From an uncultured Caproiciproducens sp. (lineage in GTDB: Bacteria > Bacillota > Clostridia > Oscillospirales > Acutalibacteraceae): a stretch of DNA of 64,000 bases. Where the stretch lies: the NCBI RefSeq assembly GCF_963664915.1, contig NZ_OY761810.1, forward strand, positions 1,998,661-2,062,660. The letters are read 5' to 3'. Below are positions 26,078 to 34,450 of the stretch, piece by piece; position 1 is the first letter of the stretch; every line of letters begins with the position of its first letter. Both the position numbers and the translations under genes were made by a program. Below the pieces are notes generated by a model. The model was given only the letters and a program-made list of their open reading frames with translations, was not told the DNA's origin and made no database searches.

Positions 26078-27097
26078 TTGCCGGATTTTTCTTTGAACTA
26101 TTTTATCAGCTCAAACAGCGCAAAAGGTTTCGTCAGCTTTTTTAAATCAAATTTCAGCCGCCTAAATACGGTTGTACGCCTCAGTGGTTATCCATCCATC
26201 ATTGCCTCGGATATTGTGAGCAATATTTGTTCCGCCGCACGCGACAGAGGCTATCACGCGCAATTAATACATAATTGTCTGGACAATTCCATGGAGGGGG
26301 TCATCATACCCGAAAAAAGCGCAGGCGTTATCAACTTCCCGCTCTATGACGAAGAAGAGTATCCTGTAGCGGCAATTTTAAATGATGATGACCTGAGCCA
26401 GACCCAATCCTGTCTAATTGCTGCACGCCGGCATTTTTCCGCCGCTTTGAGCATTCATGACAGATGGGAGAAAATCTATATTGCCAATATGGATTTTAAC
26501 GCTGCAAACCGGCTGACTGCCCTAACGATCGAAAAGGTGATGGGTGAGAAAACACTGGCGAAACGAGGTGTGCAGGTTCACCGCTATTGCGGTGCGGCGA
26601 CCATCAACGGCGCCTATGATTATATTGACAATCTCACGGAAGATCTTGAAAAACGGTATTTTATCAAGGGTCGGCCCGGAACCGGAAAATCGACTCTCCT
26701 GAAAAGAATTGCCGAGTATGCCGCAGCGGCGGGATTTGATGCAGAGATTTATCACTGTGCATTTGATCCGGACAGCGTGGATATGGTTATTCTGCGGGAA
26801 TTAAATCTGGGCCTGTTTGACAGTACCGCTCCGCACGAGTATTTTCCGTCACGCCCGGATGACGAGGTCATTGATCTCTATAAAGCTGCGGTTGCGGATA
26901 AAACCGATGAAAAATTCCGTACGGAAATCACAGCGATTATGGTGGATTACAAGGCGGAAATTGCGAAAGCCACAAAGCAGTTCGCCCGGGCAAAACGGTA
27001 TTACGATGATGTACAGCGGGGTTTCCTTTCAAAAATCAGCGCACAAGCGCTTGGCATAGCCGAAGAAAAAATCAGAGATACTGTTTTCGAACGTTAA
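26078..27097 (+). CDS. PRK06851-like ATPase, tandem repeat with degenerate first P-loop
   Basis: A 339-residue protein of two homologous halves. I start at TTG 26078, 7 nt after AGGGAGG; an earlier GTG at 26048 precedes that site. The second half has a full Walker A, FIKGRPGTGKSTLLKRI, then YHCAFDPDSVDMVI. The first half shows the same layout (LIHNCLDNSMEGVIIPE), but its P-loop position reads RLSGYPSIIASDIV, lacking the GKS/T. The family is known to me as duplicated P-loop ATPases of unknown role. Here only one site should bind nucleotide. Confidence 0.75.
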   Translation: MPDFSLNYFISSNSAKGFVSFFKSNFSRLNTVVRLSGYPSIIASDIVSNICSAARDRGYHAQLIHNCLDNSMEGVIIPEKSAGVINFPLYDEEEYPVAAILNDDDLSQTQSCLIAARRHFSAALSIHDRWEKIYIANMDFNAANRLTALTIEKVMGEKTLAKRGVQVHRYCGAATINGAYDYIDNLTEDLEKRYFIKGRPGTGKSTLLKRIAEYAAAAGFDAEIYHCAFDPDSVDMVILRELNLGLFDSTAPHEYFPSRPDDEVIDLYKAAVADKTDEKFRTEITAIMVDYKAEIAKATKQFARAKRYYDDVQRGFLSKISAQALGIAEEKIRDTVFER

Positions 27098-27108
27098 GAG
27101 AGCGGTTT

Positions 27109-27141
27109 GGGCGGCTATGGCCTTCGCCATAGCCGCCCATT
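27109..27141 (+). terminator. Strong hairpin after the ATPase gene
   Basis: A 12-bp perfect stem (27109-27120 with 27127-27138) with loop CCTTCG and a short ATTT tail. It overlaps the 3' end of the opposing small gene. Confidence 0.7.
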
Positions 27142-27285
27142 TAGATGAATGATAATTTGTCCGTTTTCTTTTGATTTCCGGGAAAGAAACAATTCTTCCG
27201 ACTCCTGTTGTACGGTTTGCAGTTCCTTGATCACATCCGTAATTTTATTGAAAAGATCATAATACATTTCCTCGTAAGGATCCAT
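27115..27285 (-). CDS. Small charged protein, 56 aa, divergent from XRE regulator
   Basis: Starts at ATG 27285 behind GGGGTGAT and encodes MDPYEEMYYDLFNKITD... ending HLNGRLWRRP. The middle (ITDVIKELQTVQQESEELFL) is a probable coiled coil. The gene shares an operator-filled intergenic region with the XRE regulator, so it is likely repressed by it. It has no recognisable family. Its last codons lie inside the terminator hairpin of the converging ATPase gene. Confidence 0.6.
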   Translation of the reverse strand: MDPYEEMYYDLFNKITDVIKELQTVQQESEELFLSRKSKENGQIIIHLNGRLWRRP

Positions 27286-27300
27286 AAAATCACCCCATGT

Positions 27301-27357
27301 ATACTTTAGGACAAATAGTCCAAAATGTCAATAGGACAAATTGTACTAAAGTATAAT
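27301..27357. promoter_or_regulatory. Divergent promoter with paired operators
   Basis: Two related palindromes, TAGGACAAATAGTCCAA (27308-27324) and TAGGACAAATTGTACTA (27332-27348), 24 bp centre to centre. They lie inside a larger inverted repeat with ATACTTTAG at 27301 and CTAAAGTAT ending at 27354. TATAAT at 27352-27357 serves the XRE gene. Likely autoregulatory sites of the XRE protein. Confidence 0.7.
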
Positions 27358-27373
27358 TTATACGGTGATAAAA

Positions 27374-27598
27374 ATGAAATTAAAAATTCGTGACATGAGG
27401 GAAGATCATGATATTACTCAACAACAGATAGCTGAATATTTAATGTGCGACCAGTCTTTGTACTCAAAATATGAACGTGAAGAAAGAGAAATTCCGCTGC
27501 ATCTGATCGTAAGACTTGCCCAATATTATCATGTGAGTGTTGATTATCTTGCCGGTTTAACAAATGTAAAAACGCCTAATCCCGCAGAACGGGATTAG
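27374..27598 (+). CDS. XRE-family transcriptional regulator
   Basis: A 74-residue Cro/CI-type repressor consisting of little more than one helix-turn-helix: IRDMREDHDITQQQIAEYL, then DQSLYSKYERE and YYHVSVDYLAGLT. Start ATG 27374 lies after GGTGAT; the earlier GTG at 27365 overlaps that site. It probably binds the two palindromes upstream and controls itself and the divergent 56-residue gene. The stop codon lies within the downstream terminator. Confidence 0.88.
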   Translation: MKLKIRDMREDHDITQQQIAEYLMCDQSLYSKYEREEREIPLHLIVRLAQYYHVSVDYLAGLTNVKTPNPAERD

Positions 27599-27605
27599 GC
27601 GTTTT
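27569..27605. terminator. Long bidirectional terminator
   Basis: A 16-bp perfect stem (27569-27584 with 27590-27605), loop CAGAA. It includes the XRE stop codon and also serves the converging SGNH hydrolase. Confidence 0.9.
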
Positions 27606-27622
27606 CTCGTTTAATGATGATG

Positions 27623-28306
27623 TCATGTGTTTGCAAGAGCATAACGCTCAATGGTTTCTCCAATCAGACGGTGTCCGTTTTCATTTGGATGAATTCCGTC
27701 ATCGCAGATCAGGTCTTGATAATTTCCGGTCTTTAAAAATGCACTGCTGATGTCAATCAGCGGAATGCTGTGCAGCATGGCGAGCCGATTGACGGCAAGA
27801 TTGTACATTTCATGCCAGCGGTAAATGTATTCCACATCGCCAAGCCAGCGGAGAATATTGTCCGGATTCAGTCCGCGTGAAATCCACGCGAAATACCGTT
27901 TGGCATCGATTGGAGGGAGGGACAGCAGAACCGGCTTGCCGCCGCACTTTTTTACCTCATCGATCATCTTGGAATAATATTCCTGAAAAACGGAAACAGG
28001 GGTGTTCGCTGTATGTTTTCTCTCGGGGAAAGCCGAAACCTCCGCCCAGTTAAAATCACAGTCGTTTCCACCGAATTCCAACACCGTGTAGTCATACTGA
28101 TTCAGTTCGGACTCGTGTTTTTTCAGAACTTCACCGCCTTTTGTGACGGTACAGCCGAATTTTGAAAAATTGCTGATCACAATATGCGTGTTTTTTTCAA
28201 TCATGCTGACAAAACTGTCCTTTAGAAGGATGTATCTATTACGGACACTGTCAAAAACAATACCTTTGGCCACGGAATCACCGAAAACGCATACGGATTG
28301 AATCAT
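27623..28306 (-). CDS. SGNH/GDSL-family hydrolase
   Basis: A 227-residue serine esterase or lipase-type enzyme. Block I VFGDSVAKG holds the nucleophile Ser (about 11). Block III GGNDCDFNW gives the oxyanion Asn, and block V CDDGIHPNENGH has the catalytic Asp-x-x-His. There is no signal peptide, so it is probably cytoplasmic. The natural ester or acetyl substrate is unknown. Single-gene unit. Confidence 0.88.
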   Translation of the reverse strand: MIQSVCVFGDSVAKGIVFDSVRNRYILLKDSFVSMIEKNTHIVISNFSKFGCTVTKGGEVLKKHESELNQYDYTVLEFGGNDCDFNWAEVSAFPERKHTANTPVSVFQEYYSKMIDEVKKCGGKPVLLSLPPIDAKRYFAWISRGLNPDNILRWLGDVEYIYRWHEMYNLAVNRLAMLHSIPLIDISSAFLKTGNYQDLICDDGIHPNENGHRLIGETIERYALANT

Positions 28307-28454
28307 GACAGCACTCCCTTTTATAGTTACGATAAATTGATCATGTAATATTAAATACTATATATCATAATTAATGATATGTCAATATTATAACGCAAAG
28401 TGAGCAAAATATTACGGAAATAAAGTTCAGAAAATAAAAAATGTGGAAAAAAAT

Positions 28455-29450
28455 TTATGTAAGGCTGATTTCCCCGACATAATTTGTAGCAAAAATCCGC
28501 TTAATTTCTTCGGGGTCTTCTGTTTTTCCCAATGCCCACATCAATTTAGTAACCGCGGCTTCCGTTGTCATGTCGAAACCCTGGACCACGCCGCTCTGCA
28601 GCGCTTTTTGACCGGCCTGATAAATCGTGAAGTCGCTTCGCTCATACAGGCATTGGCTGCATACCACAACGGAAATACCCCACTCAACAATTTTTTGCAG
28701 TTTGGCAATCAGGTCGCGGCGGATAAAATTAAGCCCGCCCGCGCCGAACGCTTCAATGACGATGCCCTTGTAATTCATATTTAGAAGCATGTCAAAAATT
28801 TCAGGATTTAAGCCGGGCGTCAGCTTCATTAAAAAGACACTGTTGCAAAGGTTATCGTCCAGTGAAAAAGGACCATTCTTTTTTGGCAGAATATCCTCGT
28901 TGAGCTTTAAGCCTGCCGCGTCGATTGTCGCGGCAGGCGGGCAGTTGACGCTTTCAAAAGCGTCAAAGCCTGTCGTGCGCACCTTCACAGCGCGTGTTCC
29001 CAATATTACCTTGCGGTCAAACGCGACATACACACCTGCCCTTTTGGAACAGGCCATAGCGAAAGCGCAGCGCAGATTTTCAACCCCGTCCGTCAGGGGA
29101 TGGCTGATTGGCAGCTGTGAACCGGTGATCACCACCGGAACGGGAATATTTTGAAGCATAAACGACAGTACCGAAGCGGTGTAAGCCATGGTGTCCGTGC
29201 CGTGTGTCAGTACGATTCCGTCATAGTTCTGATATTCACGGGCGACCGTGCGCGCAATGCACTGCCATTCTTCGGGCTGGATATTGGAGCTGTCAAGTTG
29301 AAATAAATCTAGAATATTAACGTCATATTCGGCTGTTAGGCCGCCGATAAAAGCCGCCAACTGCTGGCTGTTTTGCGAAGGCGCAAGGCCCTCGCTTGTT
29401 AGTTCCGAGGCAATCGTGCCGCCGGTTGTAATCAACAGTATTTTATTCAT
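28455..29450 (-). CDS. ansA: L-asparaginase
   Basis: Hydrolyses asparagine to aspartate and ammonia. The 331-residue protein has both catalytic threonine signatures: LITTGGTIAS near the N-terminus and LTHGTDTMAYTA at about residue 83. There is no signal peptide, so it is the cytoplasmic type. Start ATG 29450 follows GGGAGGTTAC. It is monocistronic. Confidence 0.93.
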   Translation of the reverse strand: MNKILLITTGGTIASELTSEGLAPSQNSQQLAAFIGGLTAEYDVNILDLFQLDSSNIQPEEWQCIARTVAREYQNYDGIVLTHGTDTMAYTASVLSFMLQNIPVPVVITGSQLPISHPLTDGVENLRCAFAMACSKRAGVYVAFDRKVILGTRAVKVRTTGFDAFESVNCPPAATIDAAGLKLNEDILPKKNGPFSLDDNLCNSVFLMKLTPGLNPEIFDMLLNMNYKGIVIEAFGAGGLNFIRRDLIAKLQKIVEWGISVVVCSQCLYERSDFTIYQAGQKALQSGVVQGFDMTTEAAVTKLMWALGKTEDPEEIKRIFATNYVGEISLT

Positions 29451-29583
29451 TGTAACCTCCCGGATTTGACAGATACGATTTACCGATTTACTATATACAT
29501 CACATACTATCATTAATATTGTCTAAAGTAAATGCGAAGCGGTTAAAATCCATCCGTCAATCTAAAACACTTTATACCTGCCA

Positions 29584-29612
29584 TTGCCTCGCCGTACGGA
29601 ATCAACTATAAT
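29584..29612 (+). promoter_or_regulatory. Promoter of the two-component/Bce-type module
   Basis: TTGCCT (29584-29589) and TATAAT (29607-29612) with a 17-bp spacer, about 87 nt before the response-regulator start. Confidence 0.65.
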
Positions 29613-29698
29613 AATGTCAGGCTGACAAAATCACGGCTAAATAGTATAACTGCTGATTTGTAACATGATTTTATAAATCTTGGAAGGGACTGATTGGT

Positions 29699-30364
29699 AT
29701 GTCCTCTGTTTTTATTGTTGAAGACGATGTGAAAATCAGGAATGAACTGACCATACTTCTGGAGAAATATGGCTATTCCTGCGCTTCGTCGGATGATTTT
29801 ACGAATATGCCGGAAATTATTTTGCGGGCGAATCCGCAGCTTGTTCTGCTGGACATCAATCTGCCGCTTTATGACGGCTACCACATCTGCCGCAAAATCA
29901 GGCAGAGTTCACCAATCCCCATTATCATCGTAACAAGCCGTGACAGTGACGCCGACGAGCTGATGAGCATGAATCTCGGTGCGGACGATTTTATTACAAA
30001 GCCGTACAATACGCAGATTCTGCTTGCGCACATTTCTTCTGTTTTAAAGCGCGTTTACCACTCCGAACCTGCAAGTGTGCTTTCTCATCGAGGAGTGGAA
30101 CTGGATGTTTCCCGCAGCGCCGTCCGTTTCAACGGCAGTGAAGCAGAGCTTTCAAAAAATGAGCTGCGCATTCTGCATCTTCTGATGCGCAGCAAAGACC
30201 GTATTGTTTCACGCAATGAAATGATGGACGACCTTTGGCAGTCCGAGGAATTTGTGGACGATAACACACTGACGGTCAACATCAACAGGCTCCGTAAAAA
30301 GCTGGAGGGCATCGGGGTGTGCGACTATCTGATTACCAAACGGGGATTGGGGTATATGGTATGA
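29699..30364 (+). CDS. OmpR-type response regulator (BceR-like)
   Basis: A 221-residue regulator with receiver domain (phospho-acceptor Asp52 in LVLLDINLP, acidic pair EDD near the start, Lys in ITKPYN) and a winged-helix DNA-binding domain (NTLTVNINRLRKKLEGIG). It overlaps the sensor kinase by 4 nt (ATGA). Followed by a BceAB-type transporter, it should activate that transporter through the TTACA-N4-TGTAA site at 31374. Confidence 0.92.
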   Translation: MSSVFIVEDDVKIRNELTILLEKYGYSCASSDDFTNMPEIILRANPQLVLLDINLPLYDGYHICRKIRQSSPIPIIIVTSRDSDADELMSMNLGADDFITKPYNTQILLAHISSVLKRVYHSEPASVLSHRGVELDVSRSAVRFNGSEAELSKNELRILHLLMRSKDRIVSRNEMMDDLWQSEEFVDDNTLTVNINRLRKKLEGIGVCDYLITKRGLGYMV

Positions 30365-31365
30365 GCCTGACCGATTTTTTAAAAGATAAAGTTTATAATC
30401 TGATCTTTGTATTGCTTTCGGCAGCGTTCGCGGCTTCACTGCTGTTAACCCTTGGTGTTGGTGCCTATGCCGCCGTTTTCGTTGCAATGGTGTTTCTCCT
30501 TGGAGAGGCGGCCGCTTTGGGCATGGAGTTCCTGCGGAAAAGGGCGTTTTACAATACACTGATCAAAAATCTTGAAAATCTGGATAAGAAATATTTGATC
30601 TCCGAAATGCTGGACGAACCCTCCTTCTGCGAAGGGAAAATTCTTTGTGAGGTGGTGAAAACAGCCGATAAATCGATGAATGATGAGATAGCCGGGTATC
30701 GCCATGCTTCTCAGGAGTACCGGGAATATATTGAAGCCTGGGTGCACGAAGTGAAAACGCCGATTTCCTCCAGCAGGCTGATTATTGAAAACAATAAAAA
30801 CGATGTAACGATCAATCTGAATGAGGAACTGATGAAAATAGAGAATTATGTGGAACAGGCGCTGTTTTACTCACGCAGCAACCATGTGGAAAAGGATTAT
30901 GTCATTAAAAAGACGACGCTGAAAGCGCTGGTCAGTTCGGCGCTGAAAAGAAATTCCGCCGCATTGATCGAGGGAAAAATCAATCTGGAAGCATCTGCGC
31001 TTGAAAAGACGGTGTTTACCGATGTGAAATGGACGGATTTCATTATTGGCCAGATTTTAATGAATTCGGTCAAATACCGGGGGAAAGAACCCAAAATTGA
31101 AATTTACGGCCTGCAGAATCAAAACGGCGTTACGCTGATGATCGCGGACAATGGAATCGGAATCTGCAAAAAGGATTTGGGCCGCGTGTTTGACAAGGGA
31201 TTTACGGGAGAAAACGGCAGGGCTTCCGCAAAATCTACCGGAATCGGCCTTTATCTGTGTAAAAAGCTTTGTGACAAACTGAATCTCGGTCTTTCCATTG
31301 CATCTACGGAAAGCCGGGGAACAGTGGTTTCGATTGTTTTTCCCAGAAGTAATATGTTTGAATAG
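30361..31365 (+). CDS. Intramembrane-sensing histidine kinase (BceS-like)
   Basis: A 334-residue kinase with two closely spaced N-terminal transmembrane helices (residues about 15-55) and almost no extracellular loop, typical of BceS kinases that sense through the partner transporter. The phosphorylated His128 lies in WVHEVKTPISS. HATPase motifs MNSVKY, DNGIGI and STGIGLYL are intact. The start at 30361 is the ATG overlapping the regulator stop. Senses antimicrobial peptides by family precedent. Confidence 0.92.
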   Translation: MSLTDFLKDKVYNLIFVLLSAAFAASLLLTLGVGAYAAVFVAMVFLLGEAAALGMEFLRKRAFYNTLIKNLENLDKKYLISEMLDEPSFCEGKILCEVVKTADKSMNDEIAGYRHASQEYREYIEAWVHEVKTPISSSRLIIENNKNDVTINLNEELMKIENYVEQALFYSRSNHVEKDYVIKKTTLKALVSSALKRNSAALIEGKINLEASALEKTVFTDVKWTDFIIGQILMNSVKYRGKEPKIEIYGLQNQNGVTLMIADNGIGICKKDLGRVFDKGFTGENGRASAKSTGIGLYLCKKLCDKLNLGLSIASTESRGTVVSIVFPRSNMFE

Positions 31366-31372
31366 CGGAAAA

Positions 31373-31399
31373 CTTACAAAACTGTAAGCCTTCTGTAAG
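31373..31399 (+). promoter_or_regulatory. BceR-type operator upstream of the transporter
   Basis: CTTACA (31373-31378), AAAC, TGTAAG (31383-31388) is an exact TnACA-N4-TGTAA inverted repeat, the consensus I know for BceR-like regulators. A further TGTAAG half-site follows at 31394, 11 bp on. Confidence 0.7.
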
Positions 31400-31422
31400 A
31401 TAAATCAATGGTTCATACCACA

Positions 31423-31450
31423 AAATTGTATTACACTGTTAATACAATTT
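31423..31450 (+). repeat. 11-bp perfect inverted repeat before the ABC genes
   Basis: AAATTGTATTA (31423-31433) and TAATACAATTT (31440-31450) around CACTGT, ending just before the ribosome site AAAAAGGAG. It could be a second protein site or an mRNA hairpin in the leader. Confidence 0.55.
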
Positions 31451-31467
31451 GAAAAAGGAGAAAAAAC

Positions 31468-32235
31468 ATGCAGAAAATTTTAACGGTTGAACATATTGAA
31501 AAATATTACGGAAACAAAGGTAATTTGACCAAAGCGGTGGACGATATCAGCTTTGAAGTTGACAAGGGGGAATTTGTCGGTATCATGGGCGCCTCCGGCA
31601 GCGGGAAAACGACGCTTCTGAACTGCATTTCCACGATCGATTCCGCAACGGCGGGCCATATTGTCATTAACGGGATGGACATTACAAAGTTGAATTCCAA
31701 AAAGCTTTCCAAATTCCGCCGGGAACAGCTTGGGTTTATCTTCCAGGACTTCAATCTGTTGGACACATTGACCGCATTCGAAAATATTGCGCTTGCGCTG
31801 ACGATTATGAAAACTCCGGTAGGGGAAATTGATGTCCGGGTGCATCAGGTGGCAAAAGAACTGGAAATTGAAGATGTGCTGAAAAAGTATCCTTATCAAA
31901 TGTCGGGCGGACAAAAGCAGCGTGTCGCCTCGGCCCGCGCCATCGTTACCCATCCGTCCCTGATTCTGGCGGATGAACCGACAGGCGCGCTCGACTCAAA
32001 ATCCTCCCGGATGCTGCTGGAAAGCTTTGAAACGCTCAACAACAATCTGGAAGCGACCATTCTGATGGTGACGCATGACGCGTTTACTGCAAGTTACTGC
32101 CACCGGATTCTGTTTATCAAGGACGGAAAAATGTTCAATGAGCTGGTTCGCGGCGACGATACCCGCAGGCAGTTTTTTAATAAGATTATTGAAGTGGTAA
32201 CCCTGCTCGGAGGTGACAATTCCAATGTTCTTTAA
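31468..32235 (+). CDS. ABC transporter ATP-binding protein (BceA-like)
   Basis: A 255-residue ATPase with Walker A GASGSGKTTL, Q-loop FQDFNLL, signature MSGGQKQR, Walker B LILADEPTGALD and the switch His in MVTHD. The MacB/LolD-type subgroup with its BceB partner frees or removes peptide antibiotics from lipid II-cycle targets. It overlaps the permease gene by 11 nt. Transcription should start from the operator region at 31373-31450 and be induced by the adjacent two-component system. Confidence 0.92.
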   Translation: MQKILTVEHIEKYYGNKGNLTKAVDDISFEVDKGEFVGIMGASGSGKTTLLNCISTIDSATAGHIVINGMDITKLNSKKLSKFRREQLGFIFQDFNLLDTLTAFENIALALTIMKTPVGEIDVRVHQVAKELEIEDVLKKYPYQMSGGQKQRVASARAIVTHPSLILADEPTGALDSKSSRMLLESFETLNNNLEATILMVTHDAFTASYCHRILFIKDGKMFNELVRGDDTRRQFFNKIIEVVTLLGGDNSNVL

Positions 32236-34270
32236 ACTCGCTTTGAAAAATGTCACCAAAAGCATCAGGGACTACACCATTTACTTTTTAACCATGACTT
32301 TCGGCGTATGTCTGTTCTATATGTTCAATTCCATCGACTCTCAGAAAGCGATGCTCAATATCAGTGCCGTTCAAAGCAATTCGATGGAATTGCTCACTCA
32401 GTCCATCGGCTATGTTTCAGTTTTCATTTCGGTCATTCTTGGTTTTTTAATTGTGTATGCCAATCAGTTTTTAATCAGGCGGCGCAAAAAAGAACTCGGA
32501 GTCTATATGACGCTTGGTATGGAAAAAGGTAAAATATCGCGCATTGTTGTTCTTGAAACCTTTTTCATTGGCGTGTTTGCCCTTGCCGTCGGCCTGATTG
32601 TGGGTATTTTTGCTTCACAATGGCTTAGCGTTGTTACCGCCAAAATGTTTGAAGTCAGTATGAAGGCGTTTCAATTTACCTTTTCCTTCAACGCGTTTTA
32701 TAAAACAATGGTTTACTTTGGCATCATTTTTTTGATTGTTATGATTTTCAATACCATTTCTATTTCTAAATTAAAGCTGATTGATTTGCTGACTGACGGC
32801 AAAAAGAACGAAAATCTCAAAATCAAAAGGCTTTGGATTTCAGTCGTTCTGTTCCTTGTTTCGGTTGCCTGCCTGTGCGCTGCTTATTATTTGATTAATA
32901 AAAACGGAATGTATGAAATTAACTCAATGTTCACCTCTTCCATTGTATTGGGCTGTATTGGCACGCTGCTGTTCTTTTTGTCCCTTTCCGGCTTTCTGCT
33001 GCGGGTGGTACAGACCAACAAGCGCCTGTACTATAAAAACATGAATATGTTTATCCTGCGGCAGATCAACAGCAAAATTAACACAACCTTTGTCTCCATG
33101 TCTGTCATCTGCATCATGCTGCTTGTTACCATCGGAACCCTTTCAACCGGCATGGGGTTGGCGGATGTTTTAACAAAGGGCGTGAAGGAATCCACTCCGT
33201 ATGACATCACATTTTCCTATTACAGAAATCAAAAGAGCAATGCAAAAGCACAACAGAAAGACCTTGCGAAAATAATGATGGAGGATCAAATAGACCTTGA
33301 CCATTTTGCGAAAGAATACGCGCAATTAAACTATTATTCTTCCGATCTGAAGTACGGCGATTTTCACTTTGACGATTCGCTTCTACGGCAGTATTTTGGC
33401 GACGGCCAGATTTCGGCGATCAACCAGCTTCCAATGCCGATTATTTCGCTGACCGACTATAACCGGGCTGCAAAAATGCAGGGCAAAGCGGAGATTTCCC
33501 TCAAAGCGGATGAGTTTGCCGTAAACTGTACTCTTTATCAGTTTCAGCCTGCCATCGAGTCCTTTCTGAAAAGCAGCGGCAAAATCACTTTGAATGGAAA
33601 ACAGCTGACAAGTGCGGGAAAGGCATTTTACCAGACATCTTTGCAGACTTCTATGACGCAATCCGACTCCGGTACGCTGATTGTGCCGGACACGATGATA
33701 AACGGCCTTCCGTTTGAAAACGGATTTCTCAACATGAATTACAAGGCGGGCGTAAACGAGCAGGAGTTCCTGCAGAAGCTGGAAACAGTATACAATAAAG
33801 CCGACGTGAAAAGCGGAAGGATTGTTTGCCCCTATGATATGGAACTGTCAAGAACGCTCATTATGGAACAGGGCGCCGGATTAAAAACAGTGATATCCTA
33901 TCTTGCTATTTATATCGGGCTGGTCTTTCTGATTACGAGTGCGGCGGTGCTTGCCCTGCAGCAGCTATCCGAAGCATCGGACAACGCAGAACGCTACGGT
34001 CTGCTTCAAAAGCTGGGCGCGGAGGAAAGTATGGTCAACCGCGCGCTGTTCAGCCAAATCGGCATTTATTTCTTCATTCCCCTTTCGCTGGCAATCGTCC
34101 ATTCCATTGTGGGGATTAAGGTCGCAAATAATGTGGTTCAGATGCTGGGGCATTTGGACATTATGGGGAATACGGTTTATACCGCCGCAATTTTTCTGGT
34201 GATTTACGGAGGATATTTCCTTGCGACATATTTTGGCAGCAGGAGCATGATTCATCAAAGGCAGAACTAA
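32225..34270 (+). CDS. ABC transporter permease (BceB-like)
   Basis: A 681-residue FtsX-type permease with about ten transmembrane helices. A large extracellular domain lies between helices VII and VIII (roughly residues 330-560), the ligand-sensing part of BceB proteins. Start ATG 32225 is 7 nt after GGAGGTGA; the in-frame GTG at 32213 lies within that site. The RILVYANQFL-like motif appears here as LIVYANQFLIRRRKKELG, a strong family mark. Resistance spectrum cannot be read from sequence. Confidence 0.92.
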   Translation: MFFKLALKNVTKSIRDYTIYFLTMTFGVCLFYMFNSIDSQKAMLNISAVQSNSMELLTQSIGYVSVFISVILGFLIVYANQFLIRRRKKELGVYMTLGMEKGKISRIVVLETFFIGVFALAVGLIVGIFASQWLSVVTAKMFEVSMKAFQFTFSFNAFYKTMVYFGIIFLIVMIFNTISISKLKLIDLLTDGKKNENLKIKRLWISVVLFLVSVACLCAAYYLINKNGMYEINSMFTSSIVLGCIGTLLFFLSLSGFLLRVVQTNKRLYYKNMNMFILRQINSKINTTFVSMSVICIMLLVTIGTLSTGMGLADVLTKGVKESTPYDITFSYYRNQKSNAKAQQKDLAKIMMEDQIDLDHFAKEYAQLNYYSSDLKYGDFHFDDSLLRQYFGDGQISAINQLPMPIISLTDYNRAAKMQGKAEISLKADEFAVNCTLYQFQPAIESFLKSSGKITLNGKQLTSAGKAFYQTSLQTSMTQSDSGTLIVPDTMINGLPFENGFLNMNYKAGVNEQEFLQKLETVYNKADVKSGRIVCPYDMELSRTLIMEQGAGLKTVISYLAIYIGLVFLITSAAVLALQQLSEASDNAERYGLLQKLGAEESMVNRALFSQIGIYFFIPLSLAIVHSIVGIKVANNVVQMLGHLDIMGNTVYTAAIFLVIYGGYFLATYFGSRSMIHQRQN

Positions 34271-34271
34271 T

Positions 34272-34346
34272 ATGATTATTATTGTATTCATGAAACTGCT
34301 CTTGATCTATTTTCTGTTTGGCTTCTTCTGCGGAAAGTTTTTCTAA
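34272..34346 (+). CDS. Possible 24-aa hydrophobic membrane peptide
   Basis: A short frame starting 2 nt after the permease stop encodes MIIIVFMKLLLIYFLFGFFC plus GKFF, a single transmembrane helix with a basic end. Only a weak AAAGG ribosome site is present. It lies before the operon terminator, so it is transcribed with the transporter. It could be a small accessory peptide or chance. Confidence 0.3.
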   Translation: MIIIVFMKLLLIYFLFGFFCGKFF

Positions 34347-34356
34347 GCACAGATTG

Positions 34357-34395
34357 CACAGCAGCCCGCTATAAACAGCGGGCTGCTGTTGTCTT
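34357..34395 (+). terminator. Terminator of the Bce-type operon
   Basis: A 12-bp perfect stem (34359-34370 with 34377-34388), loop ATAAAC, tail TTGTCTTT. Confidence 0.85.
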
Positions 34396-34450
34396 TATCC
34401 GCAAAAGCATATATAATAGCATTACCAAATAATGACAGAGGTAAAGATCA

